Assembly (NCBI GenBank): GCA_003354225.1
Contig: PIVH01000610.1
Location: forward strand, 1 to 5,375
Origin: Globobulimina sp.
Taxonomy: Eukaryota; Foraminifera; Rotaliida
Direction of reading: 5' to 3'
Length of the DNA: 5,375 nucleotides
Shown: in pieces, positions 1 to 5,375 of the stretch
Layout of the letters: the number at the start of each line of letters is the position of its first letter
Numbering within the stretch: the first letter of the stretch is position 1
Translations under genes and position numbers: made by a program
The notes under the pieces: generated by a model
Seen by the model: only the letters and a program-made list of their open reading frames with translations
The model's database searches: none
Told to the model about the DNA's origin: nothing

Positions 1-1
1 T

Positions 2-1159
2 AAATATATATCACCAAACCGGCAAAAATCATCACATAGCCATAGCAATGAACATCATCCACCATCATTAATATCATCATTAGGTTCTGAGTCAAGCTCA
101 TTGTTTACACCAATTAATGCTACCAATGATGATAATAAGTCGAGTCAGTCCTCAACGTCAACGAAGAGGAAGAAAAAGTCGTCGTCGTTATTCCATTCAC
201 AATCACAATCAGTGTCGCGTTCTTCTGTGGCAATATCAGCACATTCTATGTTAGCAATCAGCAACTCTGCATTATCATTACTGGACTATGGCATCGAACG
301 CACCGATGTTGAAGCGGCCTGTATGCAATTAATGGATTTAATTTTTAGTATTGGCGCGGTTTGGGTGGTAGCAAGACCCATAGACCGCGCATCTATGGCA
401 AGCCAAAAATTCATGCATTGGTGCGTTAAGATTCAAGCAGAGCCCGCCTTAATATCTATGGACTTTTTCGAATCCGCTGGGAAAGGCGCATTTGGTATTT
501 CGTCAGTTTGTGCGTCATGGACTGAGTTGGAAGATTTCTTAACATATTACATGACCCAATATGAGACTGGCAAACAAGTCAAAAAACCATGGAAAATATT
601 ATCATCTGTGGTACCCAAAAGATATGAGAAAATAACAAATTTACAGAAACATATGTTGCCGCTAGAAATTGGTAAACAAAAAATGAATGTTAACGATAAA
701 AATAATATAAATAAAATAAAATGTGATTATAAAGTTCGAGATATTGCAGAATTTATTGAAGAATGGGTTGACGATCATAAATCATACAATACCATCGGCA
801 CAAATTGTCAACGATTTGCTTATGATCTTTTTAAATTTATAGTTGGTGACTATTATCCACACAAAGTCAAAGTATTAGATAAGTATTTTCAATCACCATT
901 GGATCGACAAAAGGAGAAATTAAATCGAATCAAAAATAATGAGAATCCAGATTTAGAATCAAAAGAAACGATAATTATAACTGACATTGAGACAGTTGAT
1001 ATTGATATCGATATCGAGAATGATAAATATAATCCAAACAACAAAAATAATCCAGAACCTAGGATATTGATCGAATCTCTTGATGGTACGGCATTGACAT
1101 TTATCGAGCAACTCGATGACAACAAAAATAAGAATGATAATTCAGATAATTCAGATTGA
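2..1159 (+). CDS. 5'-partial protein with putative permuted papain-fold (PPPDE/LRAT-like) His-Cys domain
   Basis: The frame is open from the left edge, so the true start lies outside the window; 385 residues are visible before TGA at 1157-1159. Numbering from the codon at 2-4, residues 1-75 are rich in Ser, His and Asn and carry a basic patch TKRKKK (54-59), a possible nuclear signal. The conserved-looking core runs from about 85 to 290. It contains MHWCVKI with His139, then a segment SAGKGAFG, and downstream YNTIGTNCQRFAYDLFKFI with Cys269. A His followed about 130 residues later by an N-C-x-x-F motif is the arrangement seen in circularly permuted NlpC/P60 proteins (PPPDE deubiquitinase-like and LRAT-like families), where Cys is the nucleophile. 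This assignment is inference from motif order only; the substrate is unknown. The C-terminus (about 300-385) is low-complexity Asp/Asn/Lys with an IDIDIDIE run. Bases 672-734 may be a further in-frame intron; if so, about 21 residues of the K/N-rich linker are not translated. The following gene begins 14 nt after this stop. Confidence 0.75.
   Translation, partial: KYISPNRQKSSHSHSNEHHPPSLISSLGSESSSLFTPINATNDDNKSSQSSTSTKRKKKSSSLFHSQSQSVSRSSVAISAHSMLAISNSALSLLDYGIERTDVEAACMQLMDLIFSIGAVWVVARPIDRASMASQKFMHWCVKIQAEPALISMDFFESAGKGAFGISSVCASWTELEDFLTYYMTQYETGKQVKKPWKILSSVVPKRYEKITNLQKHMLPLEIGKQKMNVNDKNNINKIKCDYKVRDIAEFIEEWVDDHKSYNTIGTNCQRFAYDLFKFIVGDYYPHKVKVLDKYFQSPLDRQKEKLNRIKNNENPDLESKETIIITDIETVDIDIDIENDKYNPNNKNNPEPRILIESLDGTALTFIEQLDDNKNKNDNSDNSD
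672..734 (+). other. Candidate 63-nt in-frame intron (3n, stop-free)
   Basis: The segment opens with GTAAAC after AAATTG and closes with TTATAAAG, one base away from the TTATACAG ends of two other introns in the window. It has 9 G or C bases in 63, clearly fewer than the flanking coding sequence. Removal keeps the frame and joins LEI directly to VRDIAEF. Retention would give a Lys/Asn-rich linker. The acceptor lacks a pyrimidine tract and ends AAAG, so true coding sequence remains possible. Confidence 0.4.
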
Positions 1160-1173
1160 ATGAATTTATTTGA

Positions 1174-1942
1174 ATGTACGTGTTTAAATTTATTAAATGT
1201 AAGTGTGTAATAATAAAAATAGTGTGAGTCTTATTAAATACCCTTGACTTATACAGGTGAAAAATGTATTTGTGAAAATTGTGAAAACTGTAGAGTTTAC
1301 AAACCGAGATTCCGAGTCATGACTGAGTTGGATGAAGACACTGAACAGTTACAAATCTTTTTGAATAAATTATTGCCAGAATGCATGGAAAAATGTGATG
1401 AATATACAAAACAAGTGATAATTGATGGTCACAAACAAATGGAATCGCATTTACTAACCAAATGTCAAAATATTTCGAAAGAGAAACTTTCAAAGGATAT
1501 GGAAATTACATCTTCAGAATTACAACAAAGAATATACCAAAAATTTACAAAAAAATATCAAGATTTTGTTTTTAATCATATTTTAATTTTTAAAGATGAT
1601 GAATCTGTGACAAATATTATTATTAAACCATCAAAAGATAAATATCAAAGTTATTATGAAAATTTAGCAAAACAAAAAAATGAATTATATCTCCAATATA
1701 CTCAAAAACAAAAAATATTAAAAAAATTAAATGAAGAAACAATTCAATTACAAAATCAATTTAACAATGCATTACAATCTATAAATAATAATTATCAATC
1801 GATGAGATCTCAAATTGATCAAAAACATAAATTATTAATATCTCAATTGCAAAGACAATTTAATGACAATCACTCATCACAACGGACACAACCACAGCTA
1901 CAACCAATTGATATCAATCAGATAAATTATGCAAAAAGTTAA
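1174..1942 (+). CDS. Two-exon Cys-cluster coiled-coil protein, possibly Nnf1/PMF1-like
   Basis: The proposed model is join(1174..1198,1257..1942), 236 residues plus TAA. Exon 1 is only 25 nt (MYVFKFIK plus one base). The intron has a perfect GTAAGT donor and a TATACAG acceptor, and joins in frame to exon 2. An upstream TGA (1171-1173) abuts the ATG. The N-terminus holds Cys9, 12, 14, 17 and 20 in a C-x2-C-x-C-x2-C-x2-C pattern, which may bind metal. Residues about 35-140 look helical and include QRIYQKF (99-105). Residues about 145-211 are a Lys/Gln/Leu-rich coiled coil, followed by a Gln/Pro tail. The order (helical region, QRIY-x-KF, spacer, then long coiled coil) recalls Nnf1/PMF1 of the MIS12 kinetochore complex. 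That is a weak resemblance from memory of the family, not a domain match. If the intron model is wrong, the first ATG in the main exon is at 1319 and the Cys cluster is lost. A fusion with the upstream gene is also conceivable. The ATG at 1160 reads a different frame that soon stops. Confidence 0.7.
1199..1256 (+). other. Spliceosomal intron of the coiled-coil gene (58 nt)
   Basis: It starts with the consensus donor GTAAGT and ends TTATACAG. It contains stops in the downstream frame (TAA at 1235-1237), which blocks simple read-through from upstream. Its length is close to the 59-nt intron at 2981-3039. Removing it is the only arrangement I found that gives the main exon a nearby in-frame ATG in its own transcript while keeping the Cys cluster. 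Confidence 0.75.
1212..1217 (+). promoter_or_regulatory. AATAAA poly(A)-signal-like hexamer
   Basis: A perfect AATAAA lies 53 nt after the stop of the first gene, a normal distance for a poly(A) signal, but it sits inside the intron of the second gene. AT-rich DNA makes chance hexamers common, so function is uncertain. Confidence 0.35.
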
Positions 1943-1974
1943 CAATTTCTTGTTTTTTTTGTTTTTCTGCGCAC

Positions 1975-1986
1975 ACAAACGTTTGT
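1975..1986. repeat. 12-nt perfect palindrome ACAAACGTTTGT
   Basis: The sequence equals its own reverse complement. It lies 33 nt after the stop codon of gene 2, just beyond the T-rich tract. With no loop it is a poor RNA hairpin, so it would more likely be a protein-binding site or chance. Confidence 0.45.
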
Positions 1987-2301
1987 TGAATATATTATTT
2001 TGCTTTAAAAGGAGAACAGAAAACAATATCACAATGGGGAGATGCTGAAATATCTGCAATTTTACCATTATAATTTAGGATAAAATGGGGGCTATTTATT
2101 GATTTCTTAGTATTGTCAAGCTTTATACTTTATCCTTGCACTTTAATTCATGCATCACTGCTTGCAAAAATCCTTTTATTTGTCGCACCACTTTTTTTCA
2201 CAATTAAAGGTATTGCGTATGTCGTATGATTGCAACGTATCAAATCCTAAGAATGATTTTGCAACTTTTGGTTCATATGATCATAGATTTTAGTTTATTC
2301 T

Positions 2302-2310
2302 TATATAAAG
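2302..2310 (+). promoter_or_regulatory. TATA-box-like element upstream of the acidic-protein gene
   Basis: TATATAAAG lies about 90 nt before the ATG at 2400 and is followed by a purine/adenine-rich leader (about 2331-2352) where transcription could begin. The match to a TATA box is good, but the sequence is AT-rich and no start site is known. Confidence 0.4.
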
Positions 2311-2399
2311 TATACTGAATTACTGAATGTATAAGAACACCAACAAGAAAAAACTTTGTAGATGATATTCCTGATAAAATCACAAAATAGACTAAACTA

Positions 2400-3154
2400 A
2401 TGACAGAATCAGAAGAAGACTCGGAACAGGAGTCGGAAGAAGAAGCAGTAGTATCACTGGATGCTGTACAGAATCAATTTCACGCAAACGTTGGACATAA
2501 GCCACATTCAGTTCAACAAATGCTTGCTTTTTGCAAACAAAATGACATTCCATGGAAGTTTAGTGATATAAATAAGTGGTGGCCAACGAGACCTGAACCT
2601 GAAGAGAAACCAGTTGAAGTTGCTGTGAATGCTGATGATTACAAAGGTATACCCAATCACACACTGTATATTAAAATACAAAATGTATATTTAAAAATAC
2701 AAAATATATTAGAATTAGACGGAGACCCAGACGCAGACGCAGGTGATAAAAGTGATCATGATAAAAGTAATAAAAGTGATAAGGAGGATGAGGATAAGGA
2801 TGAGGATGAGGAAGAAGATAATGATGACAATAAAAATGTGCCAGAAAAGGTTGAACAAGCGCCAAATGATAAGGACAATCAACAAGACGATGAAGAAGAT
2901 ACTGAGGATGAAGATGGAGCTGAAGAGGAGGAGGAAGCACCACAGCAACCGCAGGAAGCACAGCAACCACAGCAACCAGAGTTAAGTGTGATATTTCTGC
3001 GATTTTGCGATTAATTGTATAAATATGGTTAATATGTAGATCACCGGCACCGGCAATTGATAATAATGACGATGCTGATGAAGAAAATGATGATTCGGAG
3101 GATGATTCAGAAGAAGAGGAGGATGCGGATGAAGATGGAGATGAAACTGATTGA
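2400..3154 (+). CDS. Three-exon highly acidic low-complexity protein, function unknown
   Basis: The proposed model is join(2400..2646,2719..2980,3040..3154), 207 residues. If the first intron is retained the product has 231 residues. The ATG follows an in-frame TAG at 2388-2390, so it is the first in-frame start. The N-terminus (ESEEDSEQESEEE) has Ser-acidic sites of casein-kinase-2 type. Residues about 17-65 form the only complex segment: VVSLDAVQNQFHANVGHKPH, a short helix QQMLAFCKQN, and a Trp-rich end with W52 and the pair W60-W61. I do not recognise this segment. After residue 83 the chain is Asp/Glu/Lys-rich, then a Pro/Gln stretch (APQQPQEAQQPQQPE), then a second Asp/Glu tract ending DGDETD before TGA. 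Splicing the second intron joins PE to SPAPAID and restores the acidic frame, which strongly supports that junction. Such composition suits a histone-binding or nucleolar acidic protein, but that is a guess from composition alone. I did not find a membrane segment or signal peptide. Confidence 0.8.
2647..2718 (+). other. Probable 72-nt intron (3n, stop-free) in the acidic gene
   Basis: The segment runs from GTATAC (after ACAAAG) to GAATTAG. It is far more AT-rich than its flanks and encodes Ile/Tyr/Asn residues unlike the Asp/Glu context. Removal joins DDYK to DGDPDADA in frame. Because it is 24 codons with no stop, the open reading frame passes straight through it. Inside is a near-duplicate pair, 2666-2684 and 2685-2705, which explains the KIQN repetition if it is translated. 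Confidence 0.7.
2719..2965 (+). repeat. Purine-rich low-complexity GAT/GAG/GAA/AAG tract, then CAG/CAA-rich end
   Basis: The plus strand is dominated by degenerate GAT, GAG, GAA and AAA/AAG codons and then CAG/CAA. It encodes acidic runs followed by Gln/Pro. Strong purine asymmetry over some 200 nt produces long spurious frames on the minus strand. Such tracts are prone to length variation. Confidence 0.65.
2981..3039 (+). other. Spliceosomal intron 2 of the acidic gene (59 nt)
   Basis: It starts GTTAAG and ends ATATGTAG. The upstream exon leaves two bases (GA) that combine with the A at 3040 to give a Glu codon. The downstream exon then reads SPAPAIDNNDDADEEN and matches the acidic style of the first part. 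Without splicing, the frame ends after VIFLRFCD at 3012-3014. Confidence 0.85.
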
Positions 3155-3424
3155 TTTCAATTTAATTACAGTGACTCTGACTTTTTGTTTTGATTCCATT
3201 GTTTTTTTCATTAACTATCATATCATATCATTGTACATTAACTTCCCTTATTTTTTTTTCTTGTAATTCATTATTTCCTATTTTTAATTTTTTCAGTTAA
3301 TTACACTTGAATTGATATGAATGATCACCATTTCATATACAAACATCGGAATATTTCATATAGAAGCATTGGGGGGCTAACTCTCCCTAAACTCATCGTT
3401 TCAGTAAACTCTCACTAAACTCTC
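3155..3424. other. Intergenic region before the HSP60 gene
   Basis: The first half is T-rich and probably holds the 3' UTR of the acidic gene; no AATAAA was seen. A pyrimidine tract ending TTTTTTCAG (AG at 3295-3296) looks like a 3' splice site, so a 5' UTR intron of the next gene is possible. A 10-nt direct repeat ATTTCATATA occurs at 3330-3339 and 3353-3362, 23 nt apart start to start. A run of six G at 3371-3376 precedes a cluster of TAAACTCTC repeats leading into the ATG. No ORF of interest was seen. Confidence 0.6.
3330..3362. repeat. Pair of ATTTCATATA direct repeats upstream of HSP60
   Basis: Two identical 10-mers (3330-3339, 3353-3362) are spaced about two helical turns apart, 63-95 nt upstream of the start codon. 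They could be promoter-factor sites. They do not form a canonical heat-shock element. Confidence 0.45.
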
Positions 3425-3426
3425 AT
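3378..3426 (+). repeat. Four short TAAACTCTC-type repeats running into the HSP60 start codon
   Basis: Copies are TAACTCTCCC (3378-3387), TAAACTCATC (3388-3397), TAAACTCTCAC (3405-3415) and TAAACTCTCAT (3416-3426). The last copy supplies the A and T of the ATG at 3425. They lie in the presumed leader, so they could act in transcription start or in the mRNA. An AG at 3403-3404 (GTTTCAG) also makes a possible splice acceptor directly before the third copy. Confidence 0.6.
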
Positions 3427-5375
3427 GTCGTCGTTTCAAGGGCTGCGGCGAATGCAACACACAGCATACAACAAACTTATCCATCAACAAATTCGGACAC
3501 TAATTCCAAAAGATTTAAAGTTCGGAGTATGAGAAATTATCTGAAAATTCAACACACTATTTACTATTTACTATTTCTTGTAACACCGTTATACAGATGC
3601 TCGTAAATCATTATTAAAAGGAGTAAACATTATGGCTGATACAGTGGGTATGACCTTGGGGCCAATGGGTCGTAATGTAGCCTACGAACAGAGATCATGG
3701 GAACCGCCACGTGTCTCAAAAGATGGTGTAACAATTGCAAAAGAAATAGAATTATGTGATCCCTTTGAAGATTTAGGTGCATCATTATTATATCATATAG
3801 CATCAAATACCAATAAGTCCGCTGGTGATGGCACCACTACTTCCACCTTACTGGCACGTGAATTATTTGTCGGCGCAATGAAAGCAATCAGCGCCGGTTT
3901 TAATCCAATGGATATTAAGCATGGAATTAATATATGTACACGACAAATTATCGCCTTTTTACAGTTGCTCAACGAGAATTTTTGGGATAAAGACCTAATA
4001 TTACGGGTCGCCTCTATTTCTGCCAACGGTGATGAAGAGATTGGTGAATTGGTAGCGGCCGGCATTGAACTAGTTGGCTTGGACGGCGTACTGCAGATTG
4101 AAGATGGCCACTGCATCAAAGATGAATTGGAAATTGTGGAAGGCGTACAATATAATTGCGGATATTTATCACCATATTTCATCACTGATTCAAATAAATA
4201 TATTGTACAATATGAGAAACCATTGTTTCTGTTTTACGACAAACCTATCACCGATAAGGAGAGCCATACCATATTGAATATTTTACAACAATGTCATAAT
4301 GCGAACCGTGCATTAATTATATTCACTGAAAAGATTGACAATAACTCCGCTTTAGAATTCTTAGTTAAAAATAAATTAAAAGCCAAGTGCAAAATATGTG
4401 CCATTGCCACCCCGGGGAGTGGTGATTATAAGAAACATAATTTGCGAGATCTAGCAGTTATAACCGGCGGTATTGTATTTACGGATAGTTATGGTGCGAA
4501 CAAAGGGGATGGTATTCATATCAATGAATGTGTGTTGGCCGATTTAGGCGAAGCTGAAAACATTATTGTATATAATAATAAGACAGTTATCTTTGGCGGG
4601 AACGGTGATTTCAAAGCGGTGCAAGATCGAATAGACGCAGTCAAATATAAACTAGAGAATTGTTATGCGTATGAAAGAGCAAAACATGTGGAAAGATTAG
4701 GCAATTTAATGGGTGGTATTGGCATAATCCGTGTTGGCGGAACGTCGGATGTTGTGATCCAAGAAAAAAAAGATCGTGTGATTGATGCGTTAAACTGTGT
4801 GAAAGCAGCCATTGATCAGGGCATATTACCGGGGGCTGGCTTTGCCTTATTTTATGCGTCTTTGTTTTTGAAAAATATAGCACTCAAATTAGAGAATCAA
4901 GATCAATGCGTTGCAGTCGACATTGTACGCAAATCTTTGCAGATTCCAACCAAAAAAATTATAGATAATGCGGGACAAAATGGTGCTTGGATTGTACAGG
5001 AAATGGAGTGTCGAATCGAGGAGTTTTTAGCTGAAAATAAAGATTTTGAACCATGGGTTTATAGCAAATTGCAGGAAATTGAAGAGAAAAATAAAAAACA
5101 AAGGATTATAATCCATAGTCATGGGGATGATGAGTATGATAAAAATTGTGTCAATTACAATAATGTTGACACCCAAGTTTTATATGAGATAAATAATGAA
5201 TTAATGGATGCAAGTTTCAAGAATGAAGAGGATGAGATAATGGATGAATCGCAAAGAGATAAAATCCGACAACTATTCCATTATGGATATGATGCAAAAT
5301 ATAAAGAATATTGTAATTTGATGGAGTACGGAGTGATTGATCCATTAAAAGTGACAACCAACGCATTGATTGATG
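3425..5375 (+). CDS. HSP60: Mitochondrial-type chaperonin 60 (HSP60), 3'-partial, with anomalous intron
   Basis: This is a group I chaperonin, the ATP-driven folding chamber of the organelle matrix. Exon 1 (ATG 3425, preceded by in-frame TAA at 3416) encodes a 28-residue Arg/Gln/His-rich presequence without acidic residues, then PKDLKFG, where mature chaperonins begin. Exon 2 continues DARKSLLKGVN, TLGPMGRNV, SKDGV (Asp78), AGDGTTTSTLLA (Asp113), ISANGDEEIG, DELEIVEG, GYLSPYFI, the apical and intermediate domains, GGTSDVVIQEKKDRVIDAL (Asp432) and GVIDPLKVTTNAL. These three Asp correspond to GroEL D52, D87 and D398 of the ATPase site, so activity looks kept. Oddities: one extra residue in EQRSWEPP; usual APGFGD reads TPGSGD; usual GGG reads PGAG; and 91 residues (5009-5281) replace about eight between IVQEME and YGYDA. 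Roughly the last 50-60 residues, including any Gly-Met tail, fall outside the window. The intron junction needs a non-GT-AG join or an indel to keep frame. Family identity is near certain; intactness is less so. Confidence 0.93.
3527..3596 (+). other. HSP60 intron (about 66-70 nt) with frame-breaking GT-AG boundaries
   Basis: A GTATGAG donor-like sequence follows KFG, and TTATACAG ends the segment. Three tandem CTATTTA-like units (3557-3577) form a pyrimidine-rich tract. Joining 3526 to 3597 gives ATG CTC GTA and a stop within seven codons, the wrong frame. Chaperonins have one residue then D/E at this point. Keeping GTA (Val) before GAT (Asp) requires removal of 3529-3594 (AT-AC ends) or 3530-3595 (TG-CA ends), which give the same mRNA. 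That an intron is present is clear because the frame stops at TGA 3530-3532; the exact boundary is not. Confidence 0.7.

Larger units (their letters stand above)
1943..2399. other. Intergenic region between genes 2 and 3
   Basis: No coding frame of note was seen on either strand. Just after the stop is a T-rich tract (about 1946-1968) suited to a 3' UTR or termination region, then a perfect 12-nt palindrome at 1975-1986. In the middle, related words ATGATTGCAAC (2226-2236) and ATGATTTTGCAAC (2253-2265) recur 27 nt apart, and GTATG/GTAT words cluster around 2210-2240. Near the 3' end are a TATA-like box and a tandem TACTGAAT pair (2313-2320, 2321-2328). Nothing resembling a tRNA or snoRNA was convincing. 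Confidence 0.6.

Noticed and set aside
101-103. TTG as start of gene 1 and likewise TTG 1244 for gene 2
   Set aside because: A eukaryotic gene is unlikely to start at TTG. Gene 1 is open to the window edge, and gene 2 has a good upstream exon with ATG.
1004-1015. Palindrome GATATCGATATC within gene 1
   Set aside because: It is a by-product of the IDIDID-coding GAT-ATC repeat and not a likely regulatory site.
2671-2975. Minus-strand open frames opposite the acidic tract
   Set aside because: They are His/Pro/Leu or Ile/Leu runs produced by the reverse complement of GAT/GAG repeats and have no independent support.
3057-3266. Plus-strand frame encoding Met/Lys/Arg repeats after the acidic gene intron
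   Set aside because: It is a shadow of exon 3, which reads as Asp/Glu in the correct frame and joins upstream by a good GT-AG intron.
3345-3368. GGAATATTTCATATAGAAG as a heat-shock element
   Set aside because: The GAA and TTC units are not at the 5-nt phase of the nGAAnnTTCn pattern, so this is not a canonical site.
3557-3577. CTATTTA triplicate as a mobile or satellite repeat
   Set aside because: Three 7-nt units within an intron are better explained as a pyrimidine-rich tract before the acceptor.
3529-3594. Classical U12-type AT-AC intron in HSP60
   Set aside because: The 5' end ATGAGAAA does not match ATATCCTT and no TTCCTTRAC branch site was seen, so only the terminal dinucleotides fit.
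3616-3634. AAAAGGAG followed by ATGGCTGAT, resembling a bacterial ribosome binding site and start
   Set aside because: The bases encode the conserved LLKGVN segment of HSP60 in a gene with an intron; the resemblance is chance.
3793-4185. 130-residue minus-strand frame inside HSP60
   Set aside because: It lies wholly opposite conserved chaperonin coding sequence and has no recognisable features.
4641-4883. 80-residue minus-strand frame inside HSP60
   Set aside because: It is antisense to the conserved GGTSDV and IDAL region; a shadow frame.

Overview
The window looks like nuclear DNA from an AT-rich, compact unicellular eukaryote with a mitochondrion or related organelle. Four genes, all on the plus strand, are packed tightly. 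They are broken by short AT-rich introns (about 58-72 nt) with GTAAGT, GTATAC, GTTAAG or GTATGA donors. The proteins are rich in Asn, Lys, Asp and Ser. Glutamine uses CAA/CAG, and TGA and TAA act as stops, so the standard genetic code fits. The style resembles foraminiferan or amoebozoan genomes, but that placement is a guess; only 'AT-rich intron-bearing protist' is supported by the sequence.

Layout. (1) From the left edge to 1159 is the 3' part of a protein with a basic Ser-rich N-terminal region and a likely permuted papain-fold (NlpC/P60, PPPDE/LRAT-like) domain, with candidate catalytic His and Cys. (2) From 1174 to 1942 is a two-exon gene. A 25-nt first exon and a 58-nt intron create a Cys-cluster N-terminus, followed by a long helical coiled-coil protein faintly resembling the kinetochore subunit Nnf1/PMF1. 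(3) 1943-2399 is an intergenic region with a T-rich tract, a short palindrome and a TATA-like box. (4) From 2400 to 3154 is a three-exon gene for an extremely acidic protein. (5) 3155-3424 is an intergenic region ending in short tandem repeats that run into the next start codon. (6) From 3425 past the right edge is a mitochondrial-type chaperonin 60 (HSP60) with a plausible presequence. It has one intron whose simple GT-AG join breaks the frame, and an insertion of about 80 residues late in the equatorial domain.

The genes do not form an obvious pathway. The most notable points are the HSP60 intron problem and insertion, the 14-nt gap between genes 1 and 2 with a poly(A)-like signal inside the intron of gene 2, two candidate introns that are multiples of three and free of stops, and an ACTAAACT element just before the start codons of genes 3 and 4. 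I did not find a convincing new multi-gene system, mobile element, CRISPR array or RNA gene.
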